From Gemmatimonadaceae bacterium (GTDB taxonomy: Bacteria; Gemmatimonadota; Gemmatimonadetes; Gemmatimonadales; Gemmatimonadaceae), in contig JANXUN010000674.1 of the NCBI GenBank assembly GCA_025356185.1, forward strand, positions 1 to 6,870: 6,870 bases of DNA. The letters run 5' to 3'. A program made the translations under genes and the position numbers. How positions within the stretch are numbered: position 1 is the first letter of the stretch; each line of letters opens with the position of its first letter. Positions 1 to 5,811 of this stretch are shown in pieces. The notes under the pieces were generated by a model. It saw only the letters and a list, made by a program, of their open reading frames with translations. It ran no database searches and was not told the origin of the DNA.

Positions 1-258
1 GCCAATGCGGAAGAGCGTGAGCAACAACAACAGCGCGGGAAAGCTGCTAAAGTCCAATGGATTCGTGGTGTACAGCGCGACCAGCAGCACCACGAGTGAC
101 ACACCGATGCTCGCCGCCAGACACAGATCGAGCAGCATCGGCGGAAGCGGTACGACAATGAGCGCCAGAATGAGCACGACGGCAACCGCAAGGGCTGCTT
201 CCGCGCGCTTTTTGGTATCCGGCGCCTCAAATGCCATCGGCATCATCGCGGCGGTCAT
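1..258 (-). CDS. flhA: Flagellar biosynthesis protein FlhA, N-terminal part (cut by window edge)
   Basis: FlhA is the largest membrane component of the flagellar type III export gate; its cytoplasmic domain docks chaperone-substrate complexes and it couples proton flow to export. Only the first 86 codons are present, running off the left edge. The visible part has a short polar N-terminus (Lys/Arg-rich around residues 16-18), a first membrane helix at about residues 22-39, the segment VPLPPMLLDLCLA (36-48), a second helix (about 47-63) and the hallmark NPLDFSSFPALLLLLTLFRIG (66-86), typical of FlhA/LcrV-export-gate proteins. The start ATG overlaps the flhB stop (ATGA), implying translational coupling. 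Several Met codons (residues 1, 5, 6, 8) leave the exact start slightly open. It could in principle be a virulence-type homologue, but the fliQ-fliR-flhB context makes the flagellar assignment firm. Confidence 0.95.
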   Translation of the reverse strand, partial: MTAAMMPMAFEAPDTKKRAEAALAVAVVLILALIVVPLPPMLLDLCLAASIGVSLVVLLVALYTTNPLDFSSFPALLLLLTLFRIG

Positions 259-1349
259 GCGGCCACCGTCCCACGCCAGCGACGACCGTACCGCTCACGT
301 TGGCGCATCACGAATGCCAGCACTTCCGCGATGGCGAGATACATGTCCACGGGGATCATCGTGCCCACTTTGGTGGTCGCGAGCAGCGCGCGCGCCACGG
401 GAATGTTTTCGATCACGGGCACGCCGTGCTGAAACGCGAGCTCTTTAATGCGTTCAGCGATCTTACGCTGACCAATCGCCACGACCATCGGTGCGGGCGC
501 CACACTGGTGTCGTACTTGATCGCGACGGCGATGTGAATGGGGTTCACAATCACGACATCGGCCTTCGGCACTGCCGCGAACATCGCGCGACGAATGCGT
601 TCACGGCCAATGGCACGACGACGCTGCTTCATTTCGGCGTTGCCTTCCTGCGACTTCATTTCTTCTTTCACTTCCTGCTTGGACATCTTCATCTGTTCGG
701 CCGTACGGTAGCGCTGCCACGCATAGTCGGCGCCTGCAAGGCCGATAAACATCAGCCCGGCATTGCGCATCAGGTCAACACCGTATTTGCGCACGACGTC
801 CAGCAGCGCGACGGGCGATTCCATCGCTAAGCCTTGAATGTCCGGCCATGCGTCGCGCAGTGTGGCGTACACCGCCCAGCTCACGATCGACAACTTGAGC
901 AGCGCTTTCGCAAGCTCAATCCACGCTTGTGCACCACCCAAGCGGCCCAGGTTTCTCATCGGGTTGATACGCTGCCAGTTGGGTGCAAGCGCTTTCGTGG
1001 TGATGATGCCACCCGCCTGCGCGCCTTGCACCGCAATGGCGATGAGCGCCATCGCTCCAGTGAATCCCAACATCGCGATCATCGCACGAAAGCCCAGCGT
1101 TTGCAGCCACGGAATTGCCGATGCGCCGAAGTGATCGGTATCGGCGGCCGTGCTTAGGCCCACACCAACGGTGTCGAGCATGAAGCGCCACAGTGGTGGA
1201 CCGGCGATCGAGAGCGTCATGATCGAGCCCAACAAAAACGCTGCCGTGGTGAGCTCGGGGCTCTTGGCGATCTGCCCTTTATCGCGCGCCTCTTCGACGC
1301 GTTTCCCAGTCGGCGCCTCTGTTTTTTCGCCCGTCTCGTTCTCTGCCAT
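255..1349 (-). CDS. flhB: Flagellar export switch protein FlhB
   Basis: FlhB is the substrate-specificity switch of the flagellar export apparatus: an N-terminal membrane domain joined to a cytoplasmic domain that normally cuts itself at Asn-Pro in NPTH when hook length is reached. The protein has 364 residues, normal for the family. It opens with the conserved EKTEAPTGKRVEEARDKGQ (8-26). Four hydrophobic segments lie near residues 34-52, 86-108, 145-164 and 195-210. The linker carries the conserved MSKQEVKEEMK (222-232), and the C-domain ends in GVPVIENIPVARALL (309-323) and VGTMIPVDMYLAIAEVLAFV (328-347). The cleavage site reads N269-P270-I271-H272, so Thr is replaced by Ile. I chose the ATG one base after the fliR stop; an in-frame upstream start ten residues earlier would overlap fliR and lacks family similarity. 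The stop overlaps the flhA start. Confidence 0.97.
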   Translation of the reverse strand: MAENETGEKTEAPTGKRVEEARDKGQIAKSPELTTAAFLLGSIMTLSIAGPPLWRFMLDTVGVGLSTAADTDHFGASAIPWLQTLGFRAMIAMLGFTGAMALIAIAVQGAQAGGIITTKALAPNWQRINPMRNLGRLGGAQAWIELAKALLKLSIVSWAVYATLRDAWPDIQGLAMESPVALLDVVRKYGVDLMRNAGLMFIGLAGADYAWQRYRTAEQMKMSKQEVKEEMKSQEGNAEMKQRRRAIGRERIRRAMFAAVPKADVVIVNPIHIAVAIKYDTSVAPAPMVVAIGQRKIAERIKELAFQHGVPVIENIPVARALLATTKVGTMIPVDMYLAIAEVLAFVMRQRERYGRRWRGTVAA

Positions 1350-1350
1350 A

Positions 1351-2181
1351 TCAGCGCGTTCCGATCGCTGATGGCGCAACTACGTTTGACGCCGACACAT
1401 GCGACGCGCGAGCAAATGATTCGATCGTGCTGCCAAATGCTGGCGTCCAGTCACTCAACGCATGCACCACGAGCGCGAGCGATCCCGCAAACGTGAGAAG
1501 TCCCACACCGATCTGCAGCGGAAACGCGACGCTCATGATGTTGAGCTGCGGCGCAGCGCGACCCAGCACGGCAAGCGCAAGATTCATGAGCAACACGGCA
1601 GCGATCACTGGCGCCGCAAACTGCAGTCCCGTCGAAAACACGGAGCGCGCTGCGATCACCACGGCGTGAAATCCATCACCCAAATGCAGCGGTGCGCCCA
1701 GTGGCATCGCGTGAAAACTCTGCGCGACCGCTTGCAGCATCAGGACATGTCCGCCGCCGATCAGCAACACGATGAGCGCGAGCAGCTGCATGAACTGCTG
1801 CAGGATCGCGCCCTGTGTGTTGTTGATCGGGTCAAAAATCGCGGCACCGGACAACCCGATCGTGGTCGTCATCAGTTCGCCAGCAAATTCAGCAGCGCCG
1901 ATCACCAGCGATGCCGCGAGTCCGATCACGAGACCCACTGCGGTCTCGGAGAGAAATGACGCCGGCGTGATGCTCAACTGCGAAAGCGAGGCCGTCGACT
2001 GCGCGGCTGGCAGCAGCAACACCGCGAAGATGATGATCAGGGCGGTCCGCAAACGCATGGGGACGACCTTCGCCGACCACGCAGGCGCCACCATCACGAG
2101 ACCACCAACGCGCAGCGCGGTCAACACGAAGGCTGACGCGACACCGGGCGCAAAGAAGTCCGGCAGACCCAGCAAATTCAC
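1351..2181 (-). CDS. fliR: Flagellar export gate protein FliR
   Basis: FliR joins FliP and FliQ in the helical export gate in the centre of the flagellar basal body. The 276-residue product is almost wholly hydrophobic with about six membrane segments, the expected length. Family marks are LRVGGLVMVAPAWSAKVVPMRLR (23-45), ETAVGLVIG (79-87), AAEFAGELMTTTIGLSGAAIFDP (96-118) and LAVLGRAAPQLNIMSVAFPLQIGVGLL (203-229). The frame stays open far upstream as an antisense-free shadow over fliQ, so the start must be chosen. GTG at 2181 puts a Met directly before NLLGLPDF and overlaps the fliQ stop as GTGA, matching the coupling style of the rest of the operon. I see no clear Shine-Dalgarno, which suits coupled initiation. 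One base separates its TGA from the flhB ATG. The gene identity is certain; the start is likely. Confidence 0.95.
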   Translation of the reverse strand: MNLLGLPDFFAPGVASAFVLTALRVGGLVMVAPAWSAKVVPMRLRTALIIIFAVLLLPAAQSTASLSQLSITPASFLSETAVGLVIGLAASLVIGAAEFAGELMTTTIGLSGAAIFDPINNTQGAILQQFMQLLALIVLLIGGGHVLMLQAVAQSFHAMPLGAPLHLGDGFHAVVIAARSVFSTGLQFAAPVIAAVLLMNLALAVLGRAAPQLNIMSVAFPLQIGVGLLTFAGSLALVVHALSDWTPAFGSTIESFARASHVSASNVVAPSAIGTR

Positions 2182-2447
2182 GCGACCATTGCGGGGATGC
2201 CGCGAATGAGTTGCGTGGTGTAGCGAATGAGCACCTGCAAGAGCCAGGGCATCCCAACGATGAACGCGCCACCAACCAGTACGAGCTTGGGCACGAACGC
2301 CAACGTTTGTTCTTGGATTTGCGTGACCGACTGGATGACGCTGACCAGCAATCCGACGCCGAGGGCGATCAGCAGCATCGGCGCCGCGACCATCAAGGCG
2401 GTGATGATCGCGTCGCGGGAGAGGTCGATAACCATCTGGTGGGACAT
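2178..2447 (-). CDS. fliQ: Flagellar export gate protein FliQ
   Basis: FliQ is a small two-helix subunit, several copies of which wrap FliP/FliR in the flagellar export gate. The product has 89 residues, exactly the usual size. It begins MSHQMVIDLSRDAI, has membrane helices at about 15-38 and 52-74, and carries the family signature QSVTQIQEQTLAFVPK (39-54) between them. A longer in-frame reading from a TTG at 2489 would add 14 unrelated residues and is rejected. It is the first gene of the visible operon: fliP, normally directly upstream, is absent, and a 325-base gene-free stretch and a divergent DUF1801 gene follow instead. No clear Shine-Dalgarno precedes the ATG. The stop overlaps the proposed fliR GTG. 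Confidence 0.96.
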   Translation of the reverse strand: MSHQMVIDLSRDAIITALMVAAPMLLIALGVGLLVSVIQSVTQIQEQTLAFVPKLVLVGGAFIVGMPWLLQVLIRYTTQLIRGIPAMVA

Positions 2448-2517
2448 AGCGGTCGGTCGGTGTACAGGGCGGTCGATGGAGGCCGCCAAAAAGAGCGGAC
2501 GACGATGCGACCTTTAG

Positions 2518-2534
2518 AAGCAGGGACCGTACCA
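2518..2534 (-). promoter_or_regulatory. Candidate sigma-54-type promoter of the fliQ operon
   Basis: On the minus strand the segment reads TGGTACG-GTCC-CTGCTT. This has the GG-N10-GC core spacing of RpoN promoters and differs from the consensus TGGCACG-N4-TTGCW at two core positions. Transcription would start near 2508, giving a leader of about 60 bases before fliQ. Flagellar basal-body genes in many bacteria are sigma-54 dependent, which makes the site plausible. A GG-N10-GC match is not rare in GC-rich DNA, so this is tentative. Confidence 0.3.
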
Positions 2535-2665
2535 CAAAACCGCAAACGCTTCGCAATACCTAAAGCAATGTTTGACAATGACTTAAGTTGACTTGTCCAC
2601 CAATGTTCGTCGAACCAAAATAGCTCGAAAGGAATAATCTGCCGAGCAAATTTGCGGCTAATTTT

Positions 2666-2689
2666 GCCGCTCGAGCGGGCTCGAGCGGC
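2666..2689. repeat. Perfect inverted repeat, 10-bp arms, 4-base loop
   Basis: The left arm GCCGCTCGAG (2666-2675) is the exact reverse complement of CTCGAGCGGC (2680-2689), with the loop CGGG between. Neither strand has a T-run after the stem, so it does not look like a standard intrinsic terminator, and neither flanking gene ends here. It lies about 83 bases upstream of the DUF1801 start, where an operator or a 5' leader hairpin would fit. Confidence 0.6.
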
Positions 2690-2772
2690 CTCTGGCGCGA
2701 CAGCTCTTTACTCGTTCCTCGTTCACAGCAGTCGGTGGACATCGGCCGACCGTCGTGGCACAAGCGATCACT

Positions 2773-3192
2773 ATGCCTGCCAAGAAAAGTACGAAGCGGG
2801 TGCTACTGTCCGGCGGCAATCCGCAAATCCCCAAGGCCGACGGAAACGAGCCCGTCGCTGCCTACATCGATGCGATGCCCGGTTGGAAGCGCGACGTGGG
2901 ACTGCAGCTGGACGCACTGATCGTGCGAACCGTTCCGCAGGTCTCCAAAGCGGTCAAGTGGAATTCACCCTTTTACGGAGTTGAAGGGGAAGGCTGGTTC
3001 ATGAGCTTTCACACGTTCACCAACTTTGTCAAAGTCACGTTTTTTATGGGCACCTCACTCAATCCTGCGCCTCCCGGCGGCAAAGCCAAAGAGGCGCGAT
3101 GGGTGGATGTGCACCAGAACGACTTGAACGAGAAACAAATGGTGAAATGGATTCAACAAGCTGCGACGATTCCTGGATGGCTCAAACCGTAG
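2773..3192 (+). CDS. DUF1801 domain protein (YdhG-like)
   Basis: This 139-residue protein belongs to the DUF1801 (YdhG/YdeI-like) family, small cytosolic alpha/beta proteins of unknown biochemical role. The signature is clear: the helical start EPVAAYIDAMPGWKRDVGLQLDALI (26-50), then VSKAVKWNSPFYGVEGEGWFMSF (57-79) and FVKVTFFMGTSLNPAPPGGKAKEARWVDV (85-113). It ends with a short helix and WIQQAATIPGWLKP. The N-terminus is basic (PAKKSTKR). I chose the ATG at 2773; an in-frame GTG at 2755 would add six residues, and neither start has a good Shine-Dalgarno. It is divergent from the flagellar operon and convergent with the DUF4142 gene only 21 bases downstream. A second, distinct DUF1801 gene lies at 4557-5048. 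Confidence 0.88.
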   Translation: MPAKKSTKRVLLSGGNPQIPKADGNEPVAAYIDAMPGWKRDVGLQLDALIVRTVPQVSKAVKWNSPFYGVEGEGWFMSFHTFTNFVKVTFFMGTSLNPAPPGGKAKEARWVDVHQNDLNEKQMVKWIQQAATIPGWLKP

Positions 3193-3213
3193 ATCTCGCC
3201 CAAATCGAATTCC

Positions 3214-3771
3214 CTACTTGCTGTACTTGTCGCGCAGCGCAACGGCGGCATCGCGGTGCGCGACAAAGTTCGGCGCAACCTTGGTAACAAGCGCCTTGAG
3301 CTCTGCATTCTGAATTGCCGGCAACAACGTCGTCGTCACGGCGTCGATCACGGCCGTGTGATACGCCGCATCAAGTGTGTAAAAGGCGCGATCAAACTCG
3401 ATGCCTTTCAGCGCGTGGAGCTTCTTCATTGTTGCAACGTGATCCGCGGCGAGTGGAAAGTTTGCAGGCATCGTTGGCGTCACTCCGAGCTTCTTGAGTA
3501 AATCGCGTCCCATTGTGCGCACCGCGGTGTGATCGCGGGCGAGCATTGCACCAAACGCGCGCGCTTCGGATGTACTCCCCTGCTTCGCTGCGAGCGATCC
3601 CGTCTCGATGTCCCACGTGTTTGCGGCATCAAAAATGGCCGCGATCGTTGCGTCATCTAGTTTCGCCGACTGCGCACGGGCGTGTTGCGAGAACATTGCG
3701 GTGCTAAAAACGGTAACAGCGGCGACAACAGCGGCGCCCTTCACGCGCGACCCAAGTAAGAAGGCAAACAT
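3214..3771 (-). CDS. Exported DUF4142 (ferritin-like helical) protein
   Basis: This is a 185-residue DUF4142 protein, a family of exported four-helix, ferritin-like proteins of unknown activity, often found in soil and stress-related bacteria. A signal peptide is visible: basic RVK at 9-11, a hydrophobic core at about 12-28, and a likely signal peptidase I site after ARA (31-33). The mature part shows the family pattern: ANTWDIETGSLAAKQGSTSEARAFGAMLARDH (50-81), LLKKLGVTPTMP (91-102), FDRAFYTLDAAYHTAVIDAV (126-145), and a last helix ending VAPNFVAHRDAAVALRDKY. No cysteine is present for a lipoprotein. The ATG is preceded by GGGAGT about five bases upstream (3776-3781), a good Shine-Dalgarno. 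The 5' side faces the divergent SufR-like regulator across a 147-base spacer holding a 30-bp palindrome, so that regulator may control it. Confidence 0.88.
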   Translation of the reverse strand: MFAFLLGSRVKGAAVVAAVTVFSTAMFSQHARAQSAKLDDATIAAIFDAANTWDIETGSLAAKQGSTSEARAFGAMLARDHTAVRTMGRDLLKKLGVTPTMPANFPLAADHVATMKKLHALKGIEFDRAFYTLDAAYHTAVIDAVTTTLLPAIQNAELKALVTKVAPNFVAHRDAAVALRDKYSK

Positions 3772-3775
3772 CGAT

Positions 3776-3781
3776 ACTCCC
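3776..3781 (-). promoter_or_regulatory. Shine-Dalgarno of the DUF4142 gene
   Basis: The minus strand reads GGGAGT just before ATCG and the ATG at 3771. It is one of the few clear ribosome-binding sites in the window and supports the chosen start. Confidence 0.6.
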
Positions 3782-3844
3782 GTGTGATCAGTAAATCAGC
3801 GCAGCGAGTCTGCCGCCGACCAATGCACTCTGCATCCCGCGCGA

Positions 3845-3874
3845 TAATATGTCAAGTAATTACTTGACATATTA
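3845..3874. promoter_or_regulatory. Perfect 30-bp palindrome, probable operator
   Basis: The half-site TAATATGTCAAGTAA (3845-3859) is followed at once by its exact reverse complement (3860-3874) with no mismatch and no spacer. The site is AT-rich against GC-rich surroundings and lies between the divergent DUF4142 gene (start 3771) and the SufR-like regulator (start 3919). Each arm holds TTGACA on one strand, so it may also supply -35 elements in both directions; TATTAT at 3884-3889 is a possible but poorly spaced -10 for the regulator. The core CAAG-N6-CTTG resembles the CAAC-N6-GTTG layout described for cyanobacterial SufR operators. Autoregulation by the adjacent regulator is inferred. Confidence 0.75.
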
Positions 3875-3918
3875 AACAGCTACTATTATGTCTTCATACG
3901 GGGAGAGCCGAGGCCGCT

Positions 3919-4560
3919 ATGCGATGGTGGGAAACGCAGACTGGGAGTGCAACGCGCGGCAAATTGATCGCGCTCTTGCGTCGTGCGCCCAGTACAATCG
4001 AAGATTTGGCGGCCGAGCTCGAGATCACCGACAACGCGGTGCGCCCGCACATTCAGGCGCTCGAGTCGGTTGGCATCGTCGAGCAATCCGGAACGCGCCA
4101 AAGTCTCGGCGCGGGGAAACCGGCGACGCTGTATCACATCGCATCGGCCGCGGCCGGCTCGCTATCCGCCGCGTATGCACCAGTGTTGTCGGCGCTGCTT
4201 GACACGATGCACAGCGAGCTCAAACCTGCGCAGGTTTCTGAATTGCTGCGCGCGACGGGGCGCAAACTTGCCACCACCGAAGCCGTGCCACGAGGCTCGC
4301 TCGAGTCGCGCGTCAACAGTGCAGCCGCGATCCTCACGGCTCTGGGCGGTGAGATCGATGTGGAGCGCACCGACAGCGGCTATCGCATATGCGGATTCGT
4401 ATGCACCTTGGCCTCCGCGATCAGTGCGGAGCCCAAAGTGTGTACTGTCATTGAAGAATTTGTCTCGGCACTGGTCAATGCGCCGGTGCGCGAAGAGTGC
4501 GACAAGCGTACCGCAAACTGTCGTTTGGAGATTGCGCTGCGAAGCGATCCGACGCGCTAA
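3919..4560 (+). CDS. SufR-like winged-helix regulator with Fe-S-type cysteine cluster
   Basis: This 213-residue DNA-binding protein belongs to the COG2345/SufR-like group of ArsR/DeoR-fold regulators. Residues 14-75 form a winged helix: GKLIALLRRAPSTIEDLAA, recognition region ITDNAVRPHIQALESVGIV (36-54) and wing GTRQSLGAGKPATLYHI (58-74). The C-terminal half (about 85-206) is an effector domain with C158, C162, C175, C194 and C201. C162-x12-C175-x18-C194-x6-C201 matches the position of the cluster ligands in SufR-type proteins, and the end CRLEI fits the family's Cys-x-aromatic/aliphatic-x-Ile close. I infer sensing of iron-sulfur or redox state; no suf genes are in view. Start: the ATG at 3919 has GAGG five bases before it (3910-3913). 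An ATG at 3888 is in another frame. Its TAA overlaps the stop of the convergent DUF1801 gene. Confidence 0.82.
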   Translation: MRWWETQTGSATRGKLIALLRRAPSTIEDLAAELEITDNAVRPHIQALESVGIVEQSGTRQSLGAGKPATLYHIASAAAGSLSAAYAPVLSALLDTMHSELKPAQVSELLRATGRKLATTEAVPRGSLESRVNSAAAILTALGGEIDVERTDSGYRICGFVCTLASAISAEPKVCTVIEEFVSALVNAPVREECDKRTANCRLEIALRSDPTR

Positions 4561-5048
4561 GGCTTTCGCTTTTTCGCGACTGTTTTCGTCGCGACTTTTT
4601 TGGTTACGGCTTTTTTGGCTACGACTTTTCCCGTCGTCGCCTTCTTCGCGGCCTTCGGCTTCTTTGATTGATTCAGCGCGATCGCCGCGCGCACGAGCGC
4701 TTTGAACGCCTTCGCATCAACCGTTTCGCCTTCACGAATGTCGATCGCTCGCCGCACATTGCCGTCGAGACTTGAGTTGAACAACTTCGTCGGATCGCTA
4801 AGCGATGCGCCTTTGGCGAATGTCAACTTCACGACGGACTTGTACGATTCCCCGGTACAAATGATGCCGTCGTGCTCCCAGATTGGCGTGCCCATCCATT
4901 TCCACGTTTCGACAACGTCGGGATCGGCATCGTGAATCAATTGACGCATGCGCGACAGCATTACTCCGCGCCAATCGCCGAGCTGCGCAAACTTGCTGGA
5001 GATCAGCTCGGACGCGATGGAGTCTTGCTTCGGGTCCACGTGCTTCAT
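4557..5048 (-). CDS. DUF1801 protein with lysine-rich histone H1-like tail
   Basis: This 163-residue protein has a DUF1801 domain at residues 8-125: SELISSKFAQLGDWRGVMLSRMRQLIHDADPDVVETWKW (13-51), TPIWEHDGIICTGESYKSVVKLTFAKGASL (54-83) and an IDIREGETVDAKAFKALVRAAI end (102-123). It then has a tail (129-163) of nearly only Lys, Ala, Val and Thr in five-residue repeats (VAKKA, VTKKV, ATKTV, AKKRK). Such tails occur in bacterial H1-like DNA-binding proteins and suggest nucleic-acid contact, by inference only. The longer in-frame reading to 5261 lies over the upstream gene and is rejected; the ATG at 5048 overlaps the upstream TGA (ATGA). It is the last gene of a four-gene operon. The repeats are visible in DNA as a 15-base period near 4595-4623. 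Confidence 0.88.
   Translation of the reverse strand: MKHVDPKQDSIASELISSKFAQLGDWRGVMLSRMRQLIHDADPDVVETWKWMGTPIWEHDGIICTGESYKSVVKLTFAKGASLSDPTKLFNSSLDGNVRRAIDIREGETVDAKAFKALVRAAIALNQSKKPKAAKKATTGKVVAKKAVTKKVATKTVAKKRKP
4560..4680 (-). repeat. Low-complexity lysine-codon repeat tract
   Basis: The 3' end of the DUF1801 gene consists of repeated AAA/AAG-rich units. The clearest are two near-identical 14-base copies starting at 4595 and 4610 (CTTTTTTGG, then T or C, then TACG on the plus strand), 15 bases apart and encoding the five-residue repeats. The A6 runs are possible slippage sites and the tract length may vary between strains. Confidence 0.6.
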
Positions 5049-5266
5049 GCGGTACTCCCGCCGCGACGTTTCGCGGCATACGGCAACCAAAACAGGTAGA
5101 GTCCGGAAAACAGTAGAATCGCCAACGGCGGCAATGGCGAATACGTCACCCACGCTGGAGCGGTCCCTCCATTCACGCCCCTCACAACGAAGTTGGCAAG
5201 CACCGTGACTGTGAACACGATCGAGATCCACCGGTGCCACTGACGGACAATGACGTTCCATTTCAT
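5045..5266 (-). CDS. Small two-helix membrane protein
   Basis: This is a 73-residue protein of unknown function. It begins MKWNVIVRQWHRWISIVFTV, with an amphipathic, Trp/Arg-rich start and a membrane helix at about 13-29. A short loop with NGGTAPAWVTYSPLPP (32-47) leads to a second helix at about 45-62, ending in a basic tail LPYAAKRRGG. The in-frame reading extends upstream to 5413, but that part is a shadow of the SRPBCC gene. The ATG at 5266 overlaps the SRPBCC stop (ATGA), and its own TGA overlaps the next ATG in the same way. I recall similar small membrane proteins beside ArsR/SRPBCC pairs, with the RQWHRW and WVTYSPLPP motifs, but I cannot give a family name. The gene is supported by two exact couplings and coherent hydrophobicity. 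Confidence 0.82.
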   Translation of the reverse strand: MKWNVIVRQWHRWISIVFTVTVLANFVVRGVNGGTAPAWVTYSPLPPLAILLFSGLYLFWLPYAAKRRGGSTA

Positions 5267-5811
5267 GATGTCGACGTCTCCAACTCGAACAGTTTCGCGT
5301 ACTCCGCGCGCAAACGCTGCCAACCCGGATCCGTCATCATCCCCATGCCAACCCTGCGACCGATGGCGTCGCCGCCAAGAAGATGATCGAGCACGTCGAG
5401 GCACATGTGCCAACCAGCCGCACCCATCGCGATGTACTGACGATTGATGTTATGCCACAGCGTGAGCCGCGTACCACGCGTGATGGCGTCGAGCTCCCAC
5501 CGCAACGTGCCGCCACCCCACGTGAACTCCAGCACGCTCGGCGCGTCCGCGCGCGTCACCGTCGATTCACTCACGAGCGTTTGCGGCGCACCGACGGTGG
5601 TGAGTTGAACCGACGCGCCGGCAGTCGCGAGACTTTGATCCGCATCGAACGGCGCCCACTCACGCAACTGCGCAGGATCGGTGAGCGCACTCCACACATG
5701 TTCGCGCGTATGCGATAACTCGCGCACGAGCACAAGAGTCCATGTCTCACCGACCTTGTGAATGCGGGCGCCGATCGCCGGACCCGGTGAGTAGTGCTCT
5801 TGAGTGCTCAT
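5263..5811 (-). CDS. SRPBCC / AHSA1-like domain protein
   Basis: This 182-residue protein is in the SRPBCC (START/Bet v 1-like) superfamily, AHSA1-like branch, which forms a hydrophobic ligand pocket; the ligand here is unknown. The family pattern is visible: LVLVRELSHTREHVWSALTDPAQLREWAPF (26-55), VSESTVTRADAPSVLEFTW (80-98), TLRWELDAITRGTRLTLWHNI (102-122) and the C-terminal helix GWHMCLDVLDHLLGG (133-147). It follows arsR with a 4-base ATGA overlap. ArsR-SRPBCC pairs are a common arrangement in which the regulator is thought to control its partner. The protein has no signal peptide and should be cytosolic. Its stop overlaps the start of the small membrane protein gene. Confidence 0.92.
   Translation of the reverse strand: MSTQEHYSPGPAIGARIHKVGETWTLVLVRELSHTREHVWSALTDPAQLREWAPFDADQSLATAGASVQLTTVGAPQTLVSESTVTRADAPSVLEFTWGGGTLRWELDAITRGTRLTLWHNINRQYIAMGAAGWHMCLDVLDHLLGGDAIGRRVGMGMMTDPGWQRLRAEYAKLFELETSTS

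Larger units (their letters stand above)
2448..2772. other. Gene-free divergent intergenic stretch
   Basis: These 325 bases separate fliQ (leftward) from a DUF1801 gene (rightward). Reading frames here show no family similarity, and no fliP or fliO remnant is recognisable. The centre (about 2530-2665) is more AT-rich than the surroundings, as expected for promoters. It contains TTGACA at 2572-2577 and TTGACT at 2588-2593 on the plus strand, three CAATG copies (2566, 2576, 2601), the 8-bp palindrome ACTTAAGT (2581-2588) and GCAAATTTGC in 2645-2655. None of the TTGAC motifs has a convincing -10 box at 16-18 bases. The sigma-54-like site and the inverted repeat within it are listed separately. 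Confidence 0.6.

Noticed and set aside
231..830. Long plus-strand open frame over flhB
   Set aside because: It is the antisense shadow of flhB, His/Arg-rich with no family pattern, while flhB is certain.
2393..2763. Minus-strand open frames upstream of fliQ as a possible fliP or fliO end
   Set aside because: The translations are low in hydrophobic runs and show none of the FliP C-terminal motifs; they look like chance frames in a promoter region.
3193..3213. Bidirectional terminator between the convergent DUF1801 and DUF4142 genes
   Set aside because: The 21-base gap has no stem with a T-tract on either strand.
3983..4705. A 240-codon plus-strand frame longer than the regulator
   Set aside because: It is Arg/Ser/Pro-rich, shifted from the winged-helix frame, and runs antisense into the DUF1801 tail; the 3919 frame has clear domain structure.
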